This document shows positions 38,824 through 47,432 of a stretch of 64,000 bases of DNA, one piece after another. Every line of letters begins with the position of its first letter. The first letter of the stretch is position 1. The stretch lies in contig NZ_JAUHTR010000001.1 of the NCBI RefSeq assembly GCF_030418125.1, positions 62,001-126,000 of the forward strand, given 5' to 3'. Position numbers and translations under genes: made by a program. Source of the stretch: Fictibacillus fluitans (GTDB taxonomy: Bacteria; Bacillota; Bacilli; Bacillales; Fictibacillaceae). The notes under the pieces are model-generated. The model made no database searches. It was not told the DNA's origin and was given only the letters and a program-made list of their open reading frames with translations.

Positions 38824-39594
38824 ATGAATATTATGGTTGTTGATGATGAGCCGTTGGAACGGGAGGTTTTGCTTGATATTGTAGCCAAAGGTGATATCAA
38901 TTTGGACCGGTGTTTTGAAGCGGAAAACGGACTTTCAGCTTTGGAGCAGATGAGAAATGAAGAAGCAGATATTGTCATTATGGATTTGAAAATGCCCGTG
39001 ATGGATGGCATACATGCCGCTGCAGAAATGAAAGATTTGTATCCACAGGTGAAAATTATCATACTGACGGCCTATAACGATTTTGATTACGCCGTCAAAT
39101 CTTTAAAAATTGGTGTCGAGGATTTTCTATTAAAGCCGGTAAGTCCGAAAGAAATTCTCGCTTCACTGATAAAAATTACCGAACAAATGAGCCCTCATCC
39201 AGTAAACGAGGTTTATAAAGAAAACCCGAGTGATGCCATTCGGTCGGTGACAGAGTACATCCACATGAATTTGGACGACAAGCTTTCTTTAAAGCAGCTC
39301 GCACATCATGTATTTCTTCATCCCCAATACTTAAGCAGGCTGTTTAAACAGGAAACCGGAAAAACCGTCACCGAATACATTACTCAGAAACGGATTGAAA
39401 AATCAAGAGAGCTGTTAATCCAGTCTCAATTGTCCATAACAGAAATCAGCCAGCAATGCGGGTTTACCGATATCAACTATTTTTCCAGGGTATTCAGTAA
39501 GCTTGAGGGTGTACCGCCCAAAAAGTACCGGGCTTATCACGAAAGCATGCTCCAGGAAAAACGAAATGTGCTGTCGTATGATAAAATCATGTGA
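38824..39594 (+). CDS. response regulator with AraC-type DNA-binding domain
   Basis: A 256-residue regulator. The receiver domain (1-120) has acidic residues Asp7 and Asp8, phospho-acceptor Asp54 (IVIMDLKMPVMDG) and Lys in FLLKPVSP. The C-terminal AraC double helix-turn-helix (about 145-245) includes LAHHVFLHPQYLSRLFKQETG and ITEISQQCGFTDINYFSRVF. It pairs with the PocR-domain kinase encoded next and should activate the neighbouring dehydratase operon. Confidence 0.92.
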   Translation: MNIMVVDDEPLEREVLLDIVAKGDINLDRCFEAENGLSALEQMRNEEADIVIMDLKMPVMDGIHAAAEMKDLYPQVKIIILTAYNDFDYAVKSLKIGVEDFLLKPVSPKEILASLIKITEQMSPHPVNEVYKENPSDAIRSVTEYIHMNLDDKLSLKQLAHHVFLHPQYLSRLFKQETGKTVTEYITQKRIEKSRELLIQSQLSITEISQQCGFTDINYFSRVFSKLEGVPPKKYRAYHESMLQEKRNVLSYDKIM

Positions 39595-39633
39595 TAAATA
39601 AACTGAATATTACGATAACAGGGGATGACAAAA

Positions 39634-40842
39634 TTGAAAAAGCTGCTTGATTTGGTGGATGTCAGTATATTGCAGGAAATCCAAAACAAGTTTGCGGATG
39701 CGACCAGTGTAGCGGTTTTGATATGTGATGAGAATGGAGTGCCCATTACCAAAGCCAGCAACTTTACAGGCTTTTGCACTTATGTGCGCTCTTCTCCGGA
39801 AGGTTTACGGCGATGCATGCTTTCAGACGAAAATGTCGGAAGAATGGCTTCCGAGCAGCAGCGCCCGGTTCTTCATCGCTGTCATTCCGGATTGGTAGAT
39901 TTTGCAGCGCCTATTGTCCTGCGCGGAAGGTATATTGGTGCCATTCTCTGCGGACAAATCCTAATGACCGAATCAGAAATGAACACCATTTCCGATATGA
40001 GAATGGACAAGAATCAATTGGGATTGAACCTGAAGGAGTTAGGGACGCAATACGCTCAGCTGCTGTTTAAGAAAAAAAGCGAAATTGAAGCGATCGCTGA
40101 ATTGCTCTTTGTCACAGCCAATCATATTGTGAAAATTTGTGATGCCTATTTGACGAAAAAAGAGCTGTCCCGGAAAAGCGAGAAATTATTCAAAGAGCTT
40201 CAGCGCAGAACACAGCTGGAACGCGATTTGAAAGAAACAGAACTCAAATTTCTTCAATCACAGATCAACCCCCATTTTTTATTTAATACATTGAACACAA
40301 TTTCCCGCATCGCTTATATGGAACAAGCCGAACAAACCCAGGAAGTCACCTACCTGCTGGCAAAAATTCTTCGGTACAGCCTGAAAAATACCGACCAATA
40401 TGTCACCCTTGAAGAAGAGATCGAACATGTCAGAAACTATCTATTAATCCAGCAAACACGTTACCGTCATAAAATCGATTTTCAGCTGGAAGTGGAACAG
40501 TCTCTTCAGGATATGCAAATACCGATTTTCACCATACAGCCCCTTATAGAAAACACCATCGTGCATGGTTTCGAGCCATCGGGTCAACCGATACATATTT
40601 CTCTGCATGTCTACCAAACTGGCAATAAAGTCGTTATTGAAATTGAGGACGATGGTGCTGGCATCGAGGAAGGAACCCGGTCACTTCCTTCTAATAAACA
40701 AGCCGAAACAACAGGAATTGGCCTCGTGAATGTGGACAAGCGAATAAAGCATGGTTTTGGCATGGAATGGGGAATAGCACAAATTGGAAAAAGAGAACAG
40801 GGAGGAACAAAAGTAAATATTGAACTGCCGTTGTCTGTGTAG
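39634..40842 (+). CDS. cytosolic sensor histidine kinase with PocR sensor domain
   Basis: A 402-residue kinase without membrane helices. The N-terminal PocR domain (about 10-165) contains the Cys-rich pattern FCTYVRSSPEGLRRCMLSDENVGR and HRCHSGLVDFAAPI. PocR domains are thought to bind small diols/hydrocarbon derivatives such as 1,3-propanediol. A LytS-type kinase core follows, with phospho-acceptor His in SQINPHFLFNTLNTIS and an ATPase domain (DDGAGIEEG, TGIGLVNVDKRI). The AGGGG at 39620-39624 is adjacent to ATG 39625 but well spaced to TTG 39634, chosen here. Confidence 0.9.
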   Translation: MKKLLDLVDVSILQEIQNKFADATSVAVLICDENGVPITKASNFTGFCTYVRSSPEGLRRCMLSDENVGRMASEQQRPVLHRCHSGLVDFAAPIVLRGRYIGAILCGQILMTESEMNTISDMRMDKNQLGLNLKELGTQYAQLLFKKKSEIEAIAELLFVTANHIVKICDAYLTKKELSRKSEKLFKELQRRTQLERDLKETELKFLQSQINPHFLFNTLNTISRIAYMEQAEQTQEVTYLLAKILRYSLKNTDQYVTLEEEIEHVRNYLLIQQTRYRHKIDFQLEVEQSLQDMQIPIFTIQPLIENTIVHGFEPSGQPIHISLHVYQTGNKVVIEIEDDGAGIEEGTRSLPSNKQAETTGIGLVNVDKRIKHGFGMEWGIAQIGKREQGGTKVNIELPLSV

Positions 40843-40941
40843 AAGTTTGTAGAAATTTAGCACAGCCTTTTGATTTACAAATCGACATAATTACTAAATA
40901 CTAGAATAGTAGTTAAATTTAACCAAAGAAGGAGAGAGTTT

Positions 40942-42318
40942 ATGTATCGTAAAAGTATGGTTTCTTTACTTGCTGCAGGTCTGGCCCTTTCTATCGGCAC
41001 ATCGGCAGTACATGCGAAGACATCATCAAATGCCATGGCAACAACTGTATCAAGTGGGGCGAAGAAGGATTCAGGCATACCCATTAATGCGAATCGAATG
41101 TACAACACGATTGCCTATTTATCAGAACAGCCGAGGGAAGCAGGCACTCAGGGGGAATGGAGAGCTGTACAGTATATCAGCAAACAATTCAAAGCTCTCG
41201 GTTACGAAACTAAAATTCAACCATACACGTTCAGTGCATTTGAGGTAGATTCGGTATCTGCTTCCATTAATGGCAGTGACCTGGGTGAGGTTCCTCACGC
41301 GTTTACCGGAACGGTGAATGGGAATGTGACATCCCAGCTCATTTATGTCGGTAAAGCAAATCCTTCGGAGATTGGGGATGTGAAAGGAAAGATTGCCCTT
41401 ATTGAACGCGGCGATCTCACGTTTGTAGACAAGGTGAAAAATGTTATGGACCGGGGAGCAATCGGTGTCATTATGTTCAACAATACGGGTTCTTCCAATG
41501 AATTTGGACAGGTAGCCAGCGGACAGAATATTCCGGCAGTCGGCATTACCCGTGCAAAAGGTCTGGAGTTCGTGGAGCGTTTAAAATCTGAAACCCTCAC
41601 AGCAAATGTTAAAGTGACCGGTGCGGGGTTAAAAGAAAAAACTTCTTATAATGTTATTTCCTCCAAAAAAGCGATGAAGGGCATTGATACCGGGAAGACG
41701 ATATTAATTGGCGCACATCATGATTCCGTCCATGGAGGACCAGGAGCGAATGATGATGCTTCGGGCGTTTCCGGGGTGCTGGAATTGGCAAAAATATATT
41801 CCAAAATTCCTACGGATACAGAAATCCGTTTTGTCACCTTTGGCGGTGAGGAAAAAGGTCTTCTTGGCTCCTATCATTATGCAGAGAGCCTCACACCGAG
41901 TGATGCCAGCAGGATTATTGCCCATTTCCAAATGGACATGATCGGAGGAAGAGATGCCGGAGCTGACCATCCGCTCGGAGGCTTGATCATGTATACCATA
42001 GACGGAAACAAAAATCTTGTGACTGATCTTGGCGCCACAGTAAGTTCCGACTTATATGAAACCATTCCTTACGGCAAACTGGGAAGAAGTGATCACCAGC
42101 CATTCCATGAACTCGGTATTCCGGCAGCATTGTTTATACATAGTCCTGTCGAGCCATGGTACCACACACCAGAAGATACCCTCGACAAAATCGATAAGGA
42201 AAAATTGAAGCAAGCAGCGGAAATTGTTGCAGGGTCAACATTCCAAATCGTCCGACCGGGACCAAATTATAACCAGAATCCGGTCGATTATCCTTTTGAG
42301 AACCGTCCGGTGGATTAA
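40942..42318 (+). CDS. secreted M28-family aminopeptidase with PA domain
   Basis: A 458-residue zinc aminopeptidase. The signal peptide is about 1-26 (ending AVHA). A PA insert domain (about 130-215, KGKIALIERGDLTFVDKV) is followed by the catalytic domain. Metal ligands are His in GAHHDSVHGG, Asp in GANDDASG, the Glu pair in GGEEKGLLGS, Asp in QMDMIGG and His in EPWYHTPEDTLDKI. It removes N-terminal amino acids outside the cell. GAAGGAGAGAG precedes the ATG. Confidence 0.93.
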   Translation: MYRKSMVSLLAAGLALSIGTSAVHAKTSSNAMATTVSSGAKKDSGIPINANRMYNTIAYLSEQPREAGTQGEWRAVQYISKQFKALGYETKIQPYTFSAFEVDSVSASINGSDLGEVPHAFTGTVNGNVTSQLIYVGKANPSEIGDVKGKIALIERGDLTFVDKVKNVMDRGAIGVIMFNNTGSSNEFGQVASGQNIPAVGITRAKGLEFVERLKSETLTANVKVTGAGLKEKTSYNVISSKKAMKGIDTGKTILIGAHHDSVHGGPGANDDASGVSGVLELAKIYSKIPTDTEIRFVTFGGEEKGLLGSYHYAESLTPSDASRIIAHFQMDMIGGRDAGADHPLGGLIMYTIDGNKNLVTDLGATVSSDLYETIPYGKLGRSDHQPFHELGIPAALFIHSPVEPWYHTPEDTLDKIDKEKLKQAAEIVAGSTFQIVRPGPNYNQNPVDYPFENRPVD

Positions 42319-42331
42319 GTAACAAAGAAAG

Positions 42332-42363
42332 GGCAGCTTATCTTAACTGAGCTGTCTTTTTCT
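42332..42363 (+). terminator. terminator after the aminopeptidase gene
   Basis: GGCAGCT and AGCTGTC arms (one wobble) followed by TTTTTCTT. Confidence 0.7.
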
Positions 42364-42442
42364 TGTTTTATAAGAAATAAAATTCTAAATCATTTAATAG
42401 AGTAAGTTGATTGGTAAAGGGCAAAAAAAGGGAGGGTATAAA

Positions 42443-42979
42443 ATGGGGAATCAAACTGAAAGTAAAAAGTATGTTCCCTTTGGCTTACGATTAAAAGCCT
42501 TTTTATGGGATTATATTTTCATTTTGGCATACATCATCTTGTTAAGCGGATTCTCCTTTTTTGCTCAGCCCTTTCTTTTTCCACTTTTCAGGGAAAGCCC
42601 TTTGTCTGCTGAAATTACTGGTTTTTTACTAATTACACTCCCGGTGTCTCTTTACTTTGTCATAAGTGAAGGAAGTCCTCTTCATGCGACGTGGGGAAAG
42701 AGGAAAACGGGAATTATCGTCACAGATCAGAGTAACCGTCCGGTTGGATTTGGACGATCGCTTTTCCGTACCGCTTTAAAATTTGCCCCATGGGAGCTCG
42801 CCCATTTTACGATATGGAACATGATTCTGCCATCACCCTACTCCGAACAGTCCCTTTCTTTTTTGCTGATAAGCGATTATGTACTCATACTTATTTATTT
42901 GATCAGTCCCTTTATCAACAAAAAGAATCGAACGGTGTATGACTTTCTTTCGGGCACTGCAATCAGGTACAAGGAGTAA
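42443..42979 (+). CDS. RDD-family membrane protein
   Basis: A 178-residue membrane protein with three to four helices. It begins with the RDD signature (FGLRLKAFLWDYIFILAY: Arg and Asp in the first helix) and has the conserved GKRKTGIIVTD turn and a late DFLSGTAIRYKE end. RDD proteins include exporters and sodium/proton antiporter-like proteins; no specific role is indicated here. ATG 42443 follows GGGAGGG. Confidence 0.85.
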   Translation: MGNQTESKKYVPFGLRLKAFLWDYIFILAYIILLSGFSFFAQPFLFPLFRESPLSAEITGFLLITLPVSLYFVISEGSPLHATWGKRKTGIIVTDQSNRPVGFGRSLFRTALKFAPWELAHFTIWNMILPSPYSEQSLSFLLISDYVLILIYLISPFINKKNRTVYDFLSGTAIRYKE

Positions 42980-43091
42980 TATTCGCATTCATCAACCCTC
43001 CATTGCTTCTTTTGTTTGATCCTTGGGAAAAGTAATTAAGGAATGTTTTGTGTTACACTTGAATCAGATAAAAGAATGAAAGAGGATTGAT

Positions 43092-43964
43092 ATGCGCAAA
43101 ACAAGAAAAAGAAAGAACAAAGCATTGTGGTTAACTTTACGAGGATTGATGATTGTTATTGGAGGATTTATCGCGGCATATGGACTGGAAACCGTTTTGA
43201 TTCCAAACCGTGTATCAGATGGTGGAGTGACAGGTCTTAGCATCGTTGGTTCGGAGCTATTTGATATGCCCCTGGGCATCCTGATTGCGATAGTAAATAT
43301 TCCGTTTATATGGCTGGGCTATCAACAAATTGGAAGAAGCTTTGCGATTTTTTCCGTGATTGGCATTGCTTCTCTTGCACTGGGAACACGACTCATGCAT
43401 CATATGCCGGCCATTATCGAAGGAGATACCTTGCTGATTACAGTTGTCGGTGGAATCATTCTCGGGATTGGTATGGGTTTGGCGCTGCGTAACGGTGGAG
43501 CACTGGATGGCATCGATATGCTTGCGGTATTGCTGGCCAGAAAACTACCATTTGGGACAAGTGATTTTATTCTTTTCCTCAACTTGTTTGTATTTATTTT
43601 TGTTTCCTTCGTATTTGGACTTCAGGGGGGCATCCTTTCTGCAATCGCATATTTTATTGCGTCGAAGGTCATACATATCGTTGAAGAAGGACTAAGCGGC
43701 TCCAAAATGTTTAAGATTATCACTACAGAGCCTGAATTAATGGTAGAGACCATTCGCGACCGATTAGGCAGGAGTGCCACATATAATGAAGTATACGGCG
43801 GTTACACAATGGAAAAGTTTAAAGAAATTACATGTGTGATCAACCGTCTGGAGGAAAGCAAAATTAAAGAAATTATCACTGAAATTGATGAAGGCGCTTT
43901 TGTTACGGTATATGATGTTGCGGAAGTAAAGGGCGGGAATTTCAGAAAAAATAACATTCATTAA
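43092..43964 (+). CDS. YitT-family membrane protein
   Basis: A 290-residue protein with five or six membrane helices (about 15-190) followed by a soluble DUF2179 domain (about 205-285, SKMFKIITTEPELMVETI ...). This is the architecture of the YitT/YqfU family, whose function is unresolved. GAAAGAGG precedes the ATG. Single gene with its own terminator. Confidence 0.9.
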   Translation: MRKTRKRKNKALWLTLRGLMIVIGGFIAAYGLETVLIPNRVSDGGVTGLSIVGSELFDMPLGILIAIVNIPFIWLGYQQIGRSFAIFSVIGIASLALGTRLMHHMPAIIEGDTLLITVVGGIILGIGMGLALRNGGALDGIDMLAVLLARKLPFGTSDFILFLNLFVFIFVSFVFGLQGGILSAIAYFIASKVIHIVEEGLSGSKMFKIITTEPELMVETIRDRLGRSATYNEVYGGYTMEKFKEITCVINRLEESKIKEIITEIDEGAFVTVYDVAEVKGGNFRKNNIH

Positions 43965-43970
43965 GAAAAA

Positions 43971-44008
43971 AAGCCTGCAGATAAGGGATATGTCTGCAGG
44001 TTTTTTTC
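43971..44008 (+). terminator. terminator after the YitT-family gene
   Basis: AGCCTGCAG and CTGCAGG(T) arms with a run of seven Ts. Confidence 0.85.
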
Positions 44009-44073
44009 GTTTGAGGGGATCTTCCGGCATTTAAATGAGTCGAATTTTGTTGAAATCCATGTAGGATATCCTG

Positions 44074-44180
44074 TTTGAGAATAAACGCTGAAGATTTGAG
44101 AATAAATGATCGAGATTTGAGAATAAAATGCCTTGAATTGAGAATAAGTTAGAATTTGGTTTCACAACTCAAGAATAAAT
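44074..44180. repeat. intergenic direct repeat TTTGAGAATAAA with 21-bp period
   Basis: In the 320-bp gap between the YitT and aldo/keto reductase genes the 12-mer TTTGAGAATAAA occurs at 44074, 44095 and 44116. A close copy (ATTGAGAATAAG) lies at 44137, so four copies are spaced exactly 21 bp. A degenerate fifth (CTCAAGAATAAA) starts at 44168. Sequence between copies varies. Apart from the YitT terminator and this array I see nothing else in the gap. Confidence 0.85.
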
Positions 44181-44284
44181 GTGTTTGAAAAGTCGAAATA
44201 TTTGATTTTTTATCCTTACTTGGTTACATTTCTCCTTAGAATGTGTTTTTATCCAGTTACGTTCATAAACAAGGAGGGTTTTAC

Positions 44285-45163
44285 ATGCTAAAACGCAAAA
44301 TTGGCCGTTTGGGCTATGAAGGTTCAGTGGTTATGTTTGGAGCAGCAAGCTTGGGAGACGTAACGCAGGATGAAGCAGATCAATCCATATCGTTTGCACT
44401 TAATCATGGGGTAAATCACTTTGATACTGCCGCGGATTATGGAGATGCAGAAGTGAGGCTTGGTCCAATCATCAGCGAAGTCCGCAACGAAATCTTTTTG
44501 GCTACGAAAACGGGACAGAGGACAAAAGAAAAAGCAAAGGCAGAAATCTATCGTTCGTTGGAACGAATGAAAGTCGATTCTGTGGATTTACTCCAATTGC
44601 ATGCGGTTGGGACAATTGAGGAGCTTGATAAATGTACAGCAAAAGGCGGCGCACTGGAAGCGGCTCTTGAAGCAAAAGAAGAAGGGATCGTAAAAGCGAT
44701 TGGCATAACTGGACATGGACATCAAGCGCCTGTCACCCACCTGGAAGCACTAAAGCGCTTTTCATTCGACACCGTATTGCTTCCGCTCAATTATTATATG
44801 TACTCATTGCCTGACTACCGTGCAGCTTTTGATGAATTAATGGCCGAAGCGAACAGCCAAAATGTGGCGGTCAGAGTCATTAAAGCTATTGCAAAAGCTC
44901 CTTGGGGAGAGCAGCAAGAGAGGAATTATGCTACATGGTACGAGCCTTTCGACCAGCAGGAGGTCATCGATGCCTGTGTTCACTTTGTCCTTTCCTTCCC
45001 GGGCATCGCTGGCTTTGCCAGTGCAGGAGATATTCACCTGTTTCCAAAAATTGTTGATGCCGTTGAGCGCTATGGTTCTGTGAATAACGAAGAAGCCGAA
45101 AGGATCCTAAGCTCAATCAGCGGGTACACCACGATATTTGGTTCACCTACTTCTATTGCTTAG
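44285..45163 (+). CDS. aldo/keto reductase
   Basis: A 292-residue NAD(P)H-dependent oxidoreductase of the AKR barrel family, acting on aldehydes or ketones. The catalytic tetrad is visible: Asp and Tyr in HFDTAADYGDAE, Lys in LATKTGQR, and His in LLQLHAVG. ATG 44285 follows AAGGAGGG; the frame's earlier start at 44243 has no ribosome binding site. Single gene. A link to aldehydes from the dehydratase genes about 6 kb upstream is possible but not shown. Confidence 0.9.
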   Translation: MLKRKIGRLGYEGSVVMFGAASLGDVTQDEADQSISFALNHGVNHFDTAADYGDAEVRLGPIISEVRNEIFLATKTGQRTKEKAKAEIYRSLERMKVDSVDLLQLHAVGTIEELDKCTAKGGALEAALEAKEEGIVKAIGITGHGHQAPVTHLEALKRFSFDTVLLPLNYYMYSLPDYRAAFDELMAEANSQNVAVRVIKAIAKAPWGEQQERNYATWYEPFDQQEVIDACVHFVLSFPGIAGFASAGDIHLFPKIVDAVERYGSVNNEEAERILSSISGYTTIFGSPTSIA

Positions 45164-45193
45164 GACAGGATTTGCAAATACGATTAACAATGA

Positions 45194-45245
45194 GAGACAG
45201 AACGAGACAAAATGAGACAACCGTCTCGTTCTGTCTCGTTTTTTT
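45194..45245 (+). terminator. very strong terminator after the aldo/keto reductase
   Basis: Perfect 15-bp arms GAGACAGAACGAGAC (45194-45208) and GTCTCGTTCTGTCTC (45223-45237), then GTTTTTTTC. The left arm and loop carry three GAGACA units. Confidence 0.93.
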
Positions 45246-45265
45246 CTTCTGTAATAGAACAAAAT

Positions 45266-45285
45266 CCCTTTTCTAAAGGGTTTTT
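45266..45285. promoter_or_regulatory. CCCTTT-TCT-AAAGGG dyad next to the aco promoter
   Basis: Perfect 6-bp arms with a 3-base loop and a following T run, ending a few bases before the -24 element. It could be a second terminator or a protein-binding site. Confidence 0.4.
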
Positions 45286-45289
45286 CAAG

Positions 45290-45306
45290 TTGGCACGGAT
45301 CTTGCT
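45290..45306 (+). promoter_or_regulatory. sigma-54 (SigL) -24/-12 promoter of acoABCL
   Basis: TTGGCACGGATCTTGCT agrees with the sigma-54 consensus YTGGCACGNNNNTTGCW at every position. The GG is at 45292-45293 and the GC at 45304-45305. Located 50 bp before acoA; activation by AcoR, encoded downstream, is expected. Confidence 0.93.
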
Positions 45307-45355
45307 ACATAGTAAAGTGCAGTTTTAAAAAAAAGGAAGACAGGGAGGCTGAAGT

Positions 45356-46351
45356 ATGGAAGCGACGCAAAGTCAAAACGCAGAGTCATTAACAAGTGAC
45401 AAGGCGCAGTGGATGTACAGAAAGATGCTCGAGATCAGAAAGTTTGAGGACCAGGTGCATGAATTGTTTTCGCTTGGCAAGCTGCCGGGATTTGTTCATC
45501 TCTATGCCGGTGAGGAAGCGGTTGCTGTTGGTGTATGTGCGCATCTGTCGGATTATGACAGCATTACGAGTACACACCGCGGACATGGTCACTGTATTGC
45601 CAAGGAATGTGGGCTGAACGGCATGATGGCAGAAATATATGGAAAAGTGACAGGGCTTTGTAAAGGAAAAGGCGGATCCATGCATATCGCCGACTTTGAC
45701 AAGGGCATGCTTGGGGCAAATGGGATCGTAGGAGGAGGATTTCCTTTGGTCTGCGGCGCCGCACTTACCGCCAAGTATAAAAAGACTAATAATGTAAGCG
45801 TTTGCTTTTTCGGTGATGGTGCCAATAACCAGGGAACGTTTCATGAAGGCATCAATCTTGCCGCCATCTGGAAGCTGCCGGTTGTGTTTGTCGCGGAGAA
45901 CAATGGCTACGGAGAAGCTACCCCGTTCTCTTATGCGTCAAGCTGCAAAACGATCGCTGACCGGGCCCATGGCTACAATATTCCTGGAATCACGGTGGAT
46001 GGAAAAGATATTATGGCCGTTTACAAGGCGGCAGAAGAAGCGGTTGAACGTGCCCGAAGAGGCGAGGGTCCAACATTAATTGAGTGTGTCACGTATCGTA
46101 ATTATGGCCATTTTGAAGGAGATGCACAGAAATACAAGGTGGAAGAAGATAAAAAAGAACATAAGGAAACAAAGGATGCCATAATCGCTTTCAGAAAATA
46201 TTTGCTGGAAAAAGGGCTGTTTGCTGAAAATGAGCTGGCCGAAATTGAGAATGCGGTAGATCTGGCAATCGAAGAAGCGGTGAGATTCAGTGAAGACAGC
46301 GATTACCCTAAACCATCCGATTTATTGGACGATGTCTACGTAAGCTATTAA
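45356..46351 (+). CDS. acoA: acetoin dehydrogenase E1 component, alpha subunit
   Basis: A 331-residue thiamine diphosphate enzyme subunit that, with AcoB, splits acetoin into acetaldehyde and an acetyl group passed to the lipoyl arm of AcoC. It has the TPP motif GDGANNQGTFHEG...N and the family pattern HRGHGHCIAKECG, with KGKGGSMHIADF downstream. First gene behind a sigma-54 promoter; GGGAGGC ribosome binding site. Confidence 0.94.
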   Translation: MEATQSQNAESLTSDKAQWMYRKMLEIRKFEDQVHELFSLGKLPGFVHLYAGEEAVAVGVCAHLSDYDSITSTHRGHGHCIAKECGLNGMMAEIYGKVTGLCKGKGGSMHIADFDKGMLGANGIVGGGFPLVCGAALTAKYKKTNNVSVCFFGDGANNQGTFHEGINLAAIWKLPVVFVAENNGYGEATPFSYASSCKTIADRAHGYNIPGITVDGKDIMAVYKAAEEAVERARRGEGPTLIECVTYRNYGHFEGDAQKYKVEEDKKEHKETKDAIIAFRKYLLEKGLFAENELAEIENAVDLAIEEAVRFSEDSDYPKPSDLLDDVYVSY

Positions 46352-46372
46352 TTGAAAAAGGAGGAAGAGACA

Positions 46373-47404
46373 ATGGGTAGAACAATCAGTATGGCTGATG
46401 CCATCAATGAAGCAATGAAGCTCGCGATGAGAAAAGATGAAAATGTGCTGCTGCTTGGCGAAGACGTGGCAGGAGGTGCGCAGGTCGACCATCTTCAGGA
46501 TGATGAAGCCTGGGGCGGAGTGCTTGGGGTAACAAAAGGTCTTGTTCAGGAATTTGGACGGGAACGCGTGCTGGATACTCCAATTACGGAGGCAGGCTAT
46601 GTCGGGGCTGCAATGGCTGCGGCCTCAACCGGCCTTCGTCCGATTGCCGAGCTCATGTTTAACGACTTCATCGGCTCCTGCCTTGATCAGGTGCTTAACC
46701 AGGGTGCAAAGTTCCGCTACATGTTTGGAGGAAAAGCAAAGGTTCCGATTACCATCCGAACCACTCATGGAGCCGGCTTTCGCGCAGCGGCTCAGCATTC
46801 CCAAAGCCTTTATGCCCTCTTTACGGCTATTCCAGGCATTAAAGTGGTGGTTCCATCCACTCCTTATGACGCCAAGGGATTGCTCCTGAAGGCGATCGAG
46901 GATGATGACCCTGTCATCTTTTTTGAAGACAAGACTCTATATAATATGACTGGCGAAGTGCCGGAAGACTATTACACTATTTCATTTGGCGAGGCAGATA
47001 TCAAGCGTAAAGGAAGCGACCTCACCATTGTCGCGATCGGCAAAATGGTCCAGGTTGCCTTGGATGCTGCCGATCAATTGGCTGAAAAAGGCATACAGGC
47101 TGAAATTGTTGACCCAAGAAGTCTTTCTCCTCTTGATGAAGATACCATTCTGGGTTCGGTGGCTAAAACAAACCGCCTGGTAGTTATTGACGAAGCGAAT
47201 CCAAGGTGCAGCATGGCGACGGATATTGCAGCGCTAGTTGCCGATAAAGGATTTGATCTACTGGATGCACCGATTAAGCGCATTACCGCTCCGCATACAC
47301 CGGTTCCGTTTTCTCCTCCTCTGGAAGACATTTACCTTCCAACCCCGGAAAAGGTTGTACAGGTAGTTTCCGAGCTTTTGGGAGAAAACGCGCTCAGCGT
47401 GTAA
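46373..47404 (+). CDS. acoB: acetoin dehydrogenase E1 component, beta subunit
   Basis: A 343-residue transketolase-like E1-beta protein (LGEDVAGG, DTPITEAGYVGAAMAAA, MFGGKAKVPITIRTTHGAG). It forms the alpha2-beta2 E1 enzyme with AcoA. ATG 46373 with AAAGGAGGAAGAG is chosen; an in-frame ATTG-region start at 46352 directly after the acoA stop is less likely. 21 bp after acoA. Confidence 0.94.
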   Translation: MGRTISMADAINEAMKLAMRKDENVLLLGEDVAGGAQVDHLQDDEAWGGVLGVTKGLVQEFGRERVLDTPITEAGYVGAAMAAASTGLRPIAELMFNDFIGSCLDQVLNQGAKFRYMFGGKAKVPITIRTTHGAGFRAAAQHSQSLYALFTAIPGIKVVVPSTPYDAKGLLLKAIEDDDPVIFFEDKTLYNMTGEVPEDYYTISFGEADIKRKGSDLTIVAIGKMVQVALDAADQLAEKGIQAEIVDPRSLSPLDEDTILGSVAKTNRLVVIDEANPRCSMATDIAALVADKGFDLLDAPIKRITAPHTPVPFSPPLEDIYLPTPEKVVQVVSELLGENALSV

Positions 47405-47432
47405 AAGCAAAAAGGAAGGGAGAGAAACAAAT

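Noticed and set aside
44074-44180. CRISPR array
   Set aside because: Repeats are only 12 bp with 9-bp gaps and no cas genes are near; far too short for repeat-spacer units.
45793-45806. cre-like sequence TGTAAGCGTTTGCT inside acoA
   Set aside because: Two mismatches to the consensus and it encodes conserved residues (NVSVCFF), so coincidence is more likely than a CcpA roadblock.
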